Shown here piece after piece: positions 55,896-64,000 of a DNA stretch of 64,000 bases. The DNA comes from an uncultured Pseudomonadales bacterium. Lineage in GTDB: Bacteria; Pseudomonadota; Gammaproteobacteria; Pseudomonadales; Cellvibrionaceae. The notes beneath the pieces are model-generated. The model saw only the letters and a list, made by a program, of their open reading frames with translations, ran no database searches and was not told the DNA's origin. Position 1 is the stretch's first letter; each line of letters starts with the position of its first letter. The DNA is taken from contig CANLDL010000001.1 of the NCBI GenBank assembly GCA_947489425.1, positions 310,001-374,000 of the forward strand, in the 5' to 3' direction. A program made the translations under genes and the position numbers.

Positions 55896-58133
55896 ATGGT
55901 ACAAGTTAGACAATATTACTCTGGAGATACACCTGCCAGTATTGATATCTCAGAATGGGCGGCTAGAGTTGCTGAGCAAGCAAATTTATCAGAGCCATCT
56001 CAAGAGATATTGATAGATGCAGCAGAAAAGGTTCAAGCAGCAGAAAATAAAGCAATAGAAAGCGATAAAATTTGGTCGGATCACGCAAATAGTTTTATCT
56101 CAGGCTTAGAAATGGCCGACATTTTATCGGATTTACAATTAGATCAAGATGCGATTGTTGCCGCAATTGTATATCGAAGTGTGCGCGAAAATAAAATATC
56201 CCTGAGTGAAATAGCGAGTGATTTTGGAGAGACAGTCACAACACTTGTTAACGGTGTATTGCGAATGGCTGCTATACGTTCGCTACGTAATGATACTAAT
56301 ACCGATGTCTTCGGAAAAGAAGCAGATGAGCAACTTGAGAATGTTCGCAAAATGCTTATCTCTATGGTTGACGATGTTCGTATTGCTCTCATCAAGCTTG
56401 CTGAGAGAACTTGCGCTATCAGAGCGGTTAAAAATGCAGGAGAAAAATCTAAGCGTAAGGTGGCCAGGGAAGTCTCGGATATTTATGCGCCTTTGGCTCA
56501 TCGCTTAGGTATTGGTCACATTAAATGGGAGTTAGAAGACCTTGCTTTTAGGTATCTAAAACCCGACGACTATAAAAAAATTGCTACGCTGCTTGATGAA
56601 AAACGCCTATCTCGACAAGACTATATTGATAAAATTGTTGATGCTCTAAATACCCAAGTTAAAAAAAATGGATTAAAAGCTGAAATATATGGCCGCGCAA
56701 AACATATTTATAGTATCTGGCGAAAAATGCAGAGGAAAAATATTAATTTTTCGGAGGTCTATGATATCCGTGCCGTAAGGATCATGGTTGAAAACACTCA
56801 TGATTGTTATGAACTATTAGGTATTGTCCACACTATGTGGCGGAATATCCCTCATGAATTTGACGACTATATTGCAGCGCCTAAAAAAAATGGATATCGC
56901 TCTTTACATACGGCAGTCGTTGGTCCTGAAAATAAAGTCATCGAAGTTCAAATACGCTCTAATGCTATGCACGAAGAAGCAGAATATGGCGTTTGCTCAC
57001 ACTGGCGCTACAAAGGTACAGACTCCGGCTCTACTAATAACGATAGCTATGAACAAAAAATAGAATGGCTACGCCAAGTTTTGGATTGGCATGAGCAGTT
57101 AGGCGTTAGCCCTTTATCAGAGGATGTCTCTGATTGGGTTGAACAAGATCGTATTTATGTTTTTACACCAGAAGGTCACATTATTGATCTTCCCAAAAAT
57201 TCTACACCGCTTGATTTTGCATACCGTATTCATACATCAATAGGCCATCGCTGTCGCGGTGCTAAAGTTAATGGTCGTATTGCTCAGCTGAACTATACAC
57301 TTAAGACTTCAGACCAGGTTGAAATTCTTACGGGAAAAAATGAAGAGCCTAGCCGTAATTGGTTAATAGAAAGCCTAGGTTATTTAAACACATCTAGAGC
57401 ACGGGCCAAGGTGAGGAACTGGTTTGGTACTCAAGCACGTGAACAAAATATTATTGATGGGCGCTCGGTTTTTGAGAAAGAATTAAAGCGCCTAGGGCTT
57501 GATGAAATAGAGTTTACTAAACTTGTTGATATGCTTAAGCAAAAAAGTTTAACAGAGCTTTATGCTAGTATTGGCTCAGGTGTTATTAGTGTTACACAAG
57601 TAATTAATGCCGCACAAAAATTAATTGCCCCAATTACAAAGCCACGGTTGCACTTAACAAAAAGCAAGGCATCCAACAAAGGTGCAGATATTTATATCGA
57701 AGGTGTTGGGAACCTCATGACAACAATTGCGAGTTGTTGTCATCCAGTACCAGGCGATGATATCAGTGGTTATATAACCCAAGGTAGGGGAGTGTCTATT
57801 CATAAAATGGACTGTCGAAATTTTTTACAGCTACAAACTGATGAACCAGAACGTATCTTAAAAGTAGGTTGGGGAAATGCGCCTCAAGATAATTACTCGG
57901 TTGACATTATAATCGAAGCTTATGATCGCGCTGGCCTTTTACGTGATATTACAACCTTATTAGACAGTGCTCATATTAATGTAACCGCGATGCAAACTTC
58001 ATCAAATATGGGAGCAAATACGGTCGATATGATGCTAACAATGGAAATTAAAGACTTTACACAGCTAAGCCGTATTCTTGCAAAAATTAATCAGTTACCC
58101 AATATCGTATCAGCCCAAAGAAAGCATTCATGA
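55896..58133 (+). CDS. relA: (p)ppGpp synthetase RelA
   Basis: 745 aa. The N-terminal hydrolase domain (about 60-200) lacks the HDxxED metal site, so it should be synthetase-only. The synthetase domain has YGRAKHIYSIWRKMQRK, VYDIRAVRIMVEN and FDDYIAAPKKNGYRSLHTAV near residue 325. TGS (DRIYVFTPEGHIIDLPKNSTPLDFAYRIHTSIGHRC), zinc-finger-like ASCCHPVPGDDISGYITQGRGVSIHKMDC and ACT domains follow. It senses uncharged tRNA on ribosomes. GGGAG precedes the ATG. Confidence 0.97.
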   Translation: MVQVRQYYSGDTPASIDISEWAARVAEQANLSEPSQEILIDAAEKVQAAENKAIESDKIWSDHANSFISGLEMADILSDLQLDQDAIVAAIVYRSVRENKISLSEIASDFGETVTTLVNGVLRMAAIRSLRNDTNTDVFGKEADEQLENVRKMLISMVDDVRIALIKLAERTCAIRAVKNAGEKSKRKVAREVSDIYAPLAHRLGIGHIKWELEDLAFRYLKPDDYKKIATLLDEKRLSRQDYIDKIVDALNTQVKKNGLKAEIYGRAKHIYSIWRKMQRKNINFSEVYDIRAVRIMVENTHDCYELLGIVHTMWRNIPHEFDDYIAAPKKNGYRSLHTAVVGPENKVIEVQIRSNAMHEEAEYGVCSHWRYKGTDSGSTNNDSYEQKIEWLRQVLDWHEQLGVSPLSEDVSDWVEQDRIYVFTPEGHIIDLPKNSTPLDFAYRIHTSIGHRCRGAKVNGRIAQLNYTLKTSDQVEILTGKNEEPSRNWLIESLGYLNTSRARAKVRNWFGTQAREQNIIDGRSVFEKELKRLGLDEIEFTKLVDMLKQKSLTELYASIGSGVISVTQVINAAQKLIAPITKPRLHLTKSKASNKGADIYIEGVGNLMTTIASCCHPVPGDDISGYITQGRGVSIHKMDCRNFLQLQTDEPERILKVGWGNAPQDNYSVDIIIEAYDRAGLLRDITTLLDSAHINVTAMQTSSNMGANTVDMMLTMEIKDFTQLSRILAKINQLPNIVSAQRKHS

Positions 58134-58993
58134 GTAAAACACAGCAGTATACAATTGATGACCTGAGATACTTAATGCAGCGTCTACGGAATAAAAATGA
58201 TGGTTGCCCTTGGGACATAGCGCAAAGCTACAAAACTATCGCTCCCTCAACCATTGAAGAGATGTATGAAGTCATTGATGCAATAGAGCATAATGATTTG
58301 AGTCAGTTGAAAGAAGAGCTTGGTGATTTACTTTTTCAGATTATTTTTTATGCACAGTTAGGTACTGAAGATAATGCCTTTGACTTTACAGATATAACAA
58401 CGGCAATTACTGAAAAACTATTAAGGCGTCATCCTCATGTATTTCCAGATGGTACATTACAAAGCAGGCGAGCAAATGGCGCCGATATTACTCCAGAGAG
58501 TATTAAAGAGTCTTGGAATAAAATAAAACAGCAGGAGCGAGGCTCTAAGGGACTAGACTCTCTTATGGCAGACATACCAAAAGCGTTACCCGCAACAATG
58601 CGAGCAATAAAATTGCAAAAGCGAGCAGCGTCGATAGGTTTTGACTGGTCAGATACAGATGGAGTCTATCAAAAAATTGACGAGGAGATTGCCGAGGTAA
58701 AAGATGCTGTTACTCATCAGCGACGGCTTGCTAATGAGCATGAGCAAGTAGATAACAACGCCATGGCGCTTGCAGCAGAGGCTGTATCAGAAGAAATTGG
58801 TGATTTATTGTTCAGTGTGATTAATTTAGCTAGGCACCTAAAAGTCGAGCCAGAAACCGCTCTTAGGATCGCGAACAATAAATTTGAAGAGCGCTTTAGC
58901 AAAATGGAAAAGGCAGCCACAGAGCAGCAAACCAGCCTCCATGATCAGGATATAAGAAAACTCGAGCAGTGGTGGCAAAATACCAAGGCATAG
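58130..58993 (+). CDS. mazG: Nucleoside triphosphate pyrophosphohydrolase MazG
   Basis: 287 aa with two MazG repeats. The N-terminal one has LMQRLRNKNDGCPWDIAQSYKTIAPSTIEEMYEVIDAIE and LKEELGDLLFQIIFYAQL; the C-terminal one has KIDEEIAEVKDAV and EAVSEEIGDLLFSVINLARHL, each with the EExxE...ExxD metal pattern. It hydrolyses NTPs and, in E. coli, lowers ppGpp. ATGA overlap with relA fits this link. Confidence 0.96.
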   Translation: MSKTQQYTIDDLRYLMQRLRNKNDGCPWDIAQSYKTIAPSTIEEMYEVIDAIEHNDLSQLKEELGDLLFQIIFYAQLGTEDNAFDFTDITTAITEKLLRRHPHVFPDGTLQSRRANGADITPESIKESWNKIKQQERGSKGLDSLMADIPKALPATMRAIKLQKRAASIGFDWSDTDGVYQKIDEEIAEVKDAVTHQRRLANEHEQVDNNAMALAAEAVSEEIGDLLFSVINLARHLKVEPETALRIANNKFEERFSKMEKAATEQQTSLHDQDIRKLEQWWQNTKA

Positions 58994-59128
58994 TAAGCTA
59001 ATGTCTAACAGCTCTGGCTTGAGGTTTTACTGATTGGCATGTTATCTTACTCCCGATATTAGTATAATAAGTTATTGTTTATTATCCCATCTAGTTAATT
59101 AAATGCTATAAACCGTTAGGAGTTATGA

Positions 59129-59782
<654 letters not shown>

Positions 59783-59825
59783 ACTATATATAAAGTGTTG
59801 GCCTTTTTAGCCTCGCACCTAACTT

Positions 59826-59860
59826 AAAGCCTCTGCCTTAAATCGCAGGGGCTTTTTGTA
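59826..59860 (+). terminator. Rho-independent terminator after adk
   Basis: AAAGCCTCTGC (59826-59836) pairs with GCAGGGGCTTT (59845-59855) with one G-U pair and an 8-nt loop; TT and TGTATTG follow, so the T-run continues the stem. It lies 44 bp after the adk stop. Confidence 0.82.
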
Positions 59861-59891
59861 TTGTATATACATCACTTAATGGCCTTATTAC

Positions 59892-60641
59892 ATGACAACT
59901 ATTCTTGCCATAGATACTTCAACTGATGCTTGTTCAGTGGCCTTGATGACCAGTGAAGAAAGTATTATAGAGTCAAGTATTATTGCAGCGCGTGAGCATA
60001 CGCAGCGTATATTGCCTATGATTGCTCAATTGTTAAAGGAGCAGGGTGTACAACTCAAAGAGGTTGATGCCATTGCTTTTGGCTGTGGGCCAGGGTCTTT
60101 CACTGGTTTACGTATTTGTATCAGTATCGCACAAGGACTCGCCTATGGCGCTGATATCCCCTTAATTCCGATTTCTAATCTACAAGCTTTAGCCCAGGCG
60201 GTACTGCGTACTCACAATGCGCAACAAACTGGCGATAAACTGGATGCTCATGCCTGTATTATTCCGGTGCTTGATGCACGTATGGATGAGGTTTACTGCG
60301 CAGCTTATCAAGTGTTTGAGGGCTCTATTTTACATCCTCTATTAGGCGAAATGGTTTGCTCACCAGAGGATTGCCAGCAAGCGTTTAGCGGTTTGAAAGC
60401 ATCTAGAATTTATCCCGCTGGGTCGGGTTGGCAGTATGATTTGCTCAATAAAACAGAATTGGGGCAAGATGTTATAACACAAGTTAATAAACCTGTTCAT
60501 TCTAATGCTGTAGATATTGCCACACTTGCTTGGCGGGAATATCAGCTTGGAAAAACGATTAAACCGATAGATGCAGAACCAACGTATTTGCGTAACGAAG
60601 TGTCTTGGAAAAAACGCACGCGTATTCGAAAAAATGTATGA
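59892..60641 (+). CDS. tsaB: tRNA threonylcarbamoyladenosine biosynthesis protein TsaB
   Basis: 249 aa. ILAIDTSTDACSVALM, EHTQRILPMIAQLL, FGCGPGSFTGLRICISIAQGLAYG and LDARMDEVYCAAY are the TsaB landmarks. It acts as the scaffold partner of TsaD in making t6A37 of ANN-decoding tRNAs. It is separated from adk by a terminator and followed by uppP after 69 bp. Confidence 0.95.
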   Translation: MTTILAIDTSTDACSVALMTSEESIIESSIIAAREHTQRILPMIAQLLKEQGVQLKEVDAIAFGCGPGSFTGLRICISIAQGLAYGADIPLIPISNLQALAQAVLRTHNAQQTGDKLDAHACIIPVLDARMDEVYCAAYQVFEGSILHPLLGEMVCSPEDCQQAFSGLKASRIYPAGSGWQYDLLNKTELGQDVITQVNKPVHSNAVDIATLAWREYQLGKTIKPIDAEPTYLRNEVSWKKRTRIRKNV

Positions 60642-60710
60642 GTGTAATCGAGCACATGATAATTTTGCGTCGATGAAACCTCTGGTTCACTATTTATGAG
60701 TCTCTCTTGA

Positions 60711-61514
60711 ATGGACATTCTTCATATAATTACTTTGGCTTTAATTCAAGGGCTCACTGAATTTCTACCTATCTCTAGCTCTGGGCATCTCTTGCTACCC
60801 TCGGGTATTTTAGGGTGGCCAGATCAAGGCTTAGCATTTGATATCGCAGTCCATATGGGGACATTAGTTGCTGTTATTTTTTATTTTCGGCAAGATATTT
60901 TTGCAATTAGCCGAGGCTGGTTAACGGGATTACAAAGCGGTACACAAACAGAGAATAGCCAGCTAGGTTGGTATATTATTCTAGCTTCGATACCTGCGTG
61001 TATCGTAGGTTTATTTTTTGCTGAAACAATAGAAACCCATTTGCGTTCGACACTAGTCATAGGCGTTACAACCATATTTTTTGGATTATTGCTTGGTTGG
61101 GCCGATTACACTAGTCGATCCTCTGCCCAATACAATATCTCAGGACTAACCGTCAAAATAGTTCTCATTATCGGCTTCGCGCAAGTGCTCGCTTTAATTC
61201 CTGGCACTTCTCGCTCTGGTATCACCATTACAGCAGCTTTGTTTTGTGGCCTTCATCGAGAAAGTGCAGCACGCTTCTCGTTTTTAATAGCGATTCCTAT
61301 CATTCTATTGAGCGGTTGTTATAAAACAATGGAGTTACTTGCCGCTCCCTCGGTAAATTGGAATGATATATTTATTGGCTTTGTGATTTCTGCCGTTAGC
61401 GCCTTTATTTGTATTATGTATTTTATGAAATTTATTAATCGTATCGGCATGATGCCATTTGTTATTTATCGCCTAATTTTAGGTGTTGGACTACTCATAT
61501 GGAGCTTTTACTAA
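60711..61514 (+). CDS. uppP: Undecaprenyl-diphosphatase UppP (BacA)
   Basis: 267 aa integral membrane enzyme recycling the C55 lipid carrier. The two catalytic loops GLTEFLPISSSGHLLL (about 14-29) and PGTSRSGITITAALFCGLHRESAARFSFLIAIP (about 164-195) are intact. Overproduction gives bacitracin resistance in E. coli. Confidence 0.97.
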   Translation: MDILHIITLALIQGLTEFLPISSSGHLLLPSGILGWPDQGLAFDIAVHMGTLVAVIFYFRQDIFAISRGWLTGLQSGTQTENSQLGWYIILASIPACIVGLFFAETIETHLRSTLVIGVTTIFFGLLLGWADYTSRSSAQYNISGLTVKIVLIIGFAQVLALIPGTSRSGITITAALFCGLHRESAARFSFLIAIPIILLSGCYKTMELLAAPSVNWNDIFIGFVISAVSAFICIMYFMKFINRIGMMPFVIYRLILGVGLLIWSFY

Positions 61515-61564
61515 GCTTGTCATAGAGTAGTGAAAAACTTACGTATTTAAGAGTTAGGTGAAAA

Positions 61565-62872
61565 ATGAAAACTGCTAGCAATACTGAATTAAATAATGGT
61601 TTACTTGAATTTTTAAATAATTCACCCACACCTTTTCATGCCGTCAAATCAATGATTGATGAGCTTAAGAATAATGGTTTTAAAGCGCTAAATGAAAAAG
61701 ATAAATGGGAGCTGGCAGACGGACAGGGATACTACCTTACCCGCAATGACTCTTCTATTATTGCCTTTCGTTATCTTCCAGAGAAAATAGAGCAACAAGG
61801 TTTATCGATGCTGGGAGCGCATACCGATAGCCCGTGTTTAAAAGTAAAACCAAACCCAGAAATAAATAAAAAGGGTTATTTCCAATTAGGCGTCGAAACC
61901 TACGGAGGCGTATTATTAGCTCCTTGGTTTGATCGTGACCTTTCAATCGCCGGACGTATTATCTATCAAGATAGTAGTAACCAGATTAAATCCACTTTGC
62001 TTGATTTTAAAAAAGCAGTGGCGGTTATCCCAAGCCTTGCCATTCATCTAAATAGGGATGCCAATACAGGAAACAATATAAATAAACAAACCCATTTGCC
62101 TCCTATCTTAATGCAAACTACCGCGGATAAAAAAATTAACTTCCGAGATATTTTACAAGAGAAGCTAATAGATAATGGCATTCAAGATTGTCAAAAAATA
62201 ATGGATTATGAACTGAGCTTTTATGGCACTGAGCCCGCTGCTATTATTGGTTTTAATGATGAATTTATTGCATCGGCACGGCTCGATAATTTACTCAGTT
62301 GCTATCTTGGTATGCGTGCAATTATCGAGTCGGAGAATTCGCCAGCGCTACTTGTTTGCAATGATCATGAAGAAGTTGGTAGTGCATCCAGCTGTGGAGC
62401 CCAAGGCCCAATGCTTGAACAATGCCTACAGCGTATCATCCCCGATAACGAACAGCGCATTCGTATAGTTAATCGCTCTATGATGATCTCGATTGATAAT
62501 GCGCATGGGATACACCCAAACTATAGCGAAATGCATGATAGTAACCATGGCCCAATTATTAATGCAGGGCCGGTGATTAAAGTTAATTCTAATCAGCGCT
62601 ATGCAACTAATAGCGAGACCAGCAGCGTATTTAAGCATGCTTGTGATTTAGCCGGTGCACCAGTGCAAGAGTTTGTAACGCGTAGCGACCTTGGTTGCGG
62701 AAGTACAATCGGGCCAATAACGGCAACGGAAATAGGTGTTAAAACCATTGACATTGGCCTGCCCACATTTGCAATGCATTCCATACGTGAATTAGCTGGT
62801 ACAAAAGATACTGCCCATTTACTAAAGGCACTTAAGGTTTTTCTGACGGAAGATATACAATCTATCAGCTAG
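61565..62872 (+). CDS. apeB: M18 family aminopeptidase
   Basis: 435 aa. NNSPTPFHAVKSMIDELKNNGFKALNEKDKWEL, the metal-binding GAHTDSPCLKVKP near residue 81, RLDNLLSCYLGM, NDHEEVGSASSCGAQGP and a late IGLPTFAMHSIRE are those of aspartyl-type M18 aminopeptidases (DNPEP/ApeB). It is a cytosolic zinc enzyme releasing acidic N-terminal residues. It converges with the Fur-box gene; a weak hairpin (CCAA...TTGG, about 62890-62920) lies between. Confidence 0.93.
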   Translation: MKTASNTELNNGLLEFLNNSPTPFHAVKSMIDELKNNGFKALNEKDKWELADGQGYYLTRNDSSIIAFRYLPEKIEQQGLSMLGAHTDSPCLKVKPNPEINKKGYFQLGVETYGGVLLAPWFDRDLSIAGRIIYQDSSNQIKSTLLDFKKAVAVIPSLAIHLNRDANTGNNINKQTHLPPILMQTTADKKINFRDILQEKLIDNGIQDCQKIMDYELSFYGTEPAAIIGFNDEFIASARLDNLLSCYLGMRAIIESENSPALLVCNDHEEVGSASSCGAQGPMLEQCLQRIIPDNEQRIRIVNRSMMISIDNAHGIHPNYSEMHDSNHGPIINAGPVIKVNSNQRYATNSETSSVFKHACDLAGAPVQEFVTRSDLGCGSTIGPITATEIGVKTIDIGLPTFAMHSIRELAGTKDTAHLLKALKVFLTEDIQSIS

Positions 62873-62926
62873 ATTAACTATTGCCATACCAATGGGCACA
62901 GTAGCGTGCTCGTTGGATAGTGGTTT

Positions 62927-63397
62927 TTAGTGTATGGTTTTAGAATAAGACTCCGACATATATTGCAATATATTCATCCAGTGTTTTGGTTCATGCATAG
63001 CGGAAAAGGCCACGTTATTCAGTGGTTGCAAAATTAATTGACACTCAGCAGGGTATAAATGCTCTGTTAGTGTGTCGGTAGCAAAAGCAACTAGAGTCGA
63101 GACATCAGCGCTGTAGGAGCATTGTCTCAATACGTAGGCAAACTCAATAGCTGTTCTTAGGTAGCGTTTTATTGCATGATTATCATTGGTTTCTTTCAGT
63201 AAAATATCGCTTATTTCAAACGCATTACCATAAATGATAAGTGCTTTTTTCCATTCATACTGACAAACCTGCTGTTGGGCTTCCGTGATTAGTCGCTTCC
63301 AAACAGATTCTGCGTATTCTGGTTTATTTATAAATGCCTGTTTATGCTTGGGGCATAAGAAAGGGCTCATTGTTTTTTGCTGTGCTTGTTTATCCAT
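62927..63397 (-). CDS. Fur-box-controlled hypothetical protein
   Basis: About 156 aa from the ATG at 63395-63397 (MDKQAQQK), which has GAGG just upstream; the frame could start at 63415. It is cytoplasmic and helical. SPFLCPKHKQAFINKPEYAESVWKRLITEAQQQVCQYEWKKALIIYGNAFEISDILL and the later RYLRTAIEFAYVLRQC look like TPR-type helix pairs. CPKH and two further Cys might bind metal. I do not recognise the family. The Fur site upstream suggests a part in iron limitation. Confidence 0.7.
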   Translation of the reverse strand: MDKQAQQKTMSPFLCPKHKQAFINKPEYAESVWKRLITEAQQQVCQYEWKKALIIYGNAFEISDILLKETNDNHAIKRYLRTAIEFAYVLRQCSYSADVSTLVAFATDTLTEHLYPAECQLILQPLNNVAFSAMHEPKHWMNILQYMSESYSKTIH

Positions 63398-63425
63398 GTA
63401 AAGCCTCATAGTCATTGTTTGTTTT

Positions 63426-63444
63426 GCAAATAATAATCATTATC
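63426..63444 (-). promoter_or_regulatory. Fur box
   Basis: GCAAATAATAATCATTATC matches the 19-bp consensus GATAATGATAATCATTATC at 16 of 19 positions. It lies about 30 bp upstream of the start of the hypothetical protein on the minus strand, the right place for an iron-responsive repressor. Confidence 0.75.
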
Positions 63445-63584
63445 ATTTAAAAAGTAAACAAGGATTTAGAAAGTTTTTATGAGGTGTGCTAAATATCCAT
63501 ATATTTAGCGGTAATGGAGGCTTACTTAGTGGTTTAGGGCAGGTGTGAGGTGATAAATAAGACAAAGAGCCAGTTATTTCCAGA

Positions 63585-64000
63585 TTACTTGCGTGAGGTA
63601 TGCCTAATTGGTTGCCAGTTTTCTATAGGCTTTGTCCAAAAATAGCCTTGCCCCTCGGTGCAATGTAAGCTTTTAAGATACAGGCGTTGTGATTCGGTTT
63701 CTATACATTCCGCGACAACTGTCAGCTCTAATGCTTTTCCTAATGCCACAATAGCTTTTAGTACTATTTGGTCACTGTGATCGCTATTGGCATCACAGAT
63801 GAAACTACCGTCTATTTTTAGGGTGTCTATGGGGAGTTTGCTCAAATAGCCAAGAGATGAAAAGCCTGTACCAAAGTCATCTATCGCGATGGTAATGCCT
63901 AAATTTTTAAGCTTAAGCAATTGTTGGTAAACATTATCTAAATCTTCTAATAATATACTTTCGGTAATTTCTATTTCTAGTAATTCACCGGTAATATTAT
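63585..64000 (-). CDS. EAL-domain protein (c-di-GMP phosphodiesterase), partial
   Basis: Only the C-terminal 138 codons are in the window; the gene enters from the right edge. EIEITESIL, IAIDDFGTGFSSLGYLSKLPIDTLKIDGSFI, VVAECIETESQRLYL and GYFWTKPI are the later EAL motifs, including the metal-binding DD and the catalytic-loop residues, so it looks active. The expected N-terminal EAL signature and any sensor or GGDEF part lie outside. Confidence 0.92.
   Translation of the reverse strand, partial: NITGELLEIEITESILLEDLDNVYQQLLKLKNLGITIAIDDFGTGFSSLGYLSKLPIDTLKIDGSFICDANSDHSDQIVLKAIVALGKALELTVVAECIETESQRLYLKSLHCTEGQGYFWTKPIENWQPIRHTSRK

Overview
The window is an ordinary chromosomal stretch of a Gram-negative gammaproteobacterium, dense with genes and AT-rich by eye. 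Gene order points to the marine Cellvibrionales/Pseudomonadales side. The nadB/rpoE(algU)-rseA-rseB-rseC-mucD block, the lepA-lepB-DUF4845-rnc-era-recO block and the cysM-rlmD-relA-mazG block all follow Pseudomonas-type synteny. LolCDE, RseABC, CmoAB and FldB also mark a gammaproteobacterium. I see no phage, transposon, CRISPR array, tRNA or rRNA.

Layout. 1-5055 (minus): a five-gene branched-chain-amino-acid-type ABC transporter (one gene cut by the window edge) with a Tat-exported binding protein. 5567-9818 (minus): an AddB-like nuclease, glutamate racemase and a TPR protein. 9842-11628: rmuC and a DUF2489 protein. 11796-18829: a TPP riboswitch and the thiamine operon thiC-thiO-thiS-thiG-thiDE-thiF(rhodanese). 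18914-23940: two small minus-strand genes, lolC-lolD-lolE and a DUF2062 protein. 24434-26162: olsB-olsA for ornithine lipid. 26281-32110: a circularly permuted ATP-grasp / alpha-E / transglutaminase-DUF2126 operon, a widespread but biochemically obscure peptide-ligation system. 32197-39798: a small membrane protein, a Tat-exported thioredoxin-fold protein, a diguanylate cyclase, fldB, cmoAB and a response regulator-TPR / soluble histidine kinase pair. 39807-46141: nadB divergent from the sigma-E envelope stress operon, which has a near-perfect sigma-E autoregulatory promoter. 46209-52332: ogt, lepA, lepB, DUF4845, rnc, era, recO. 52349-58993: a reduced GacS/BarA-like gene (degenerate receiver plus Hpt only), divergent from cysM-rlmD-relA-mazG. 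59129-64000: adk, tsaB, uppP, an M18 aminopeptidase, a Fur-box-controlled small protein and the end of an EAL-domain gene.

Most interesting points. (1) At 52349-53227 the gene occupying the usual gacS/barA position lacks its sensor and kinase parts. It keeps an intact GacS-type Hpt behind a receiver whose phospho-acceptor Asp is Glu; pdxJ/acpS, expected after recO, are also absent. (2) The ATP-grasp/alpha-E/transglutaminase operon lacks the Anbu protease gene often found with it. (3) Several strong intercistronic hairpins have no U-tract: 3664-3694, 26148-26175 (with the olsA stop codon in the loop), 43028-43052 and the 19-bp inverted repeat at 24141-24190. (4) lolC may be read from a leaderless mRNA. 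Gene functions rest on family motifs read from translated sequence; no database search was possible.
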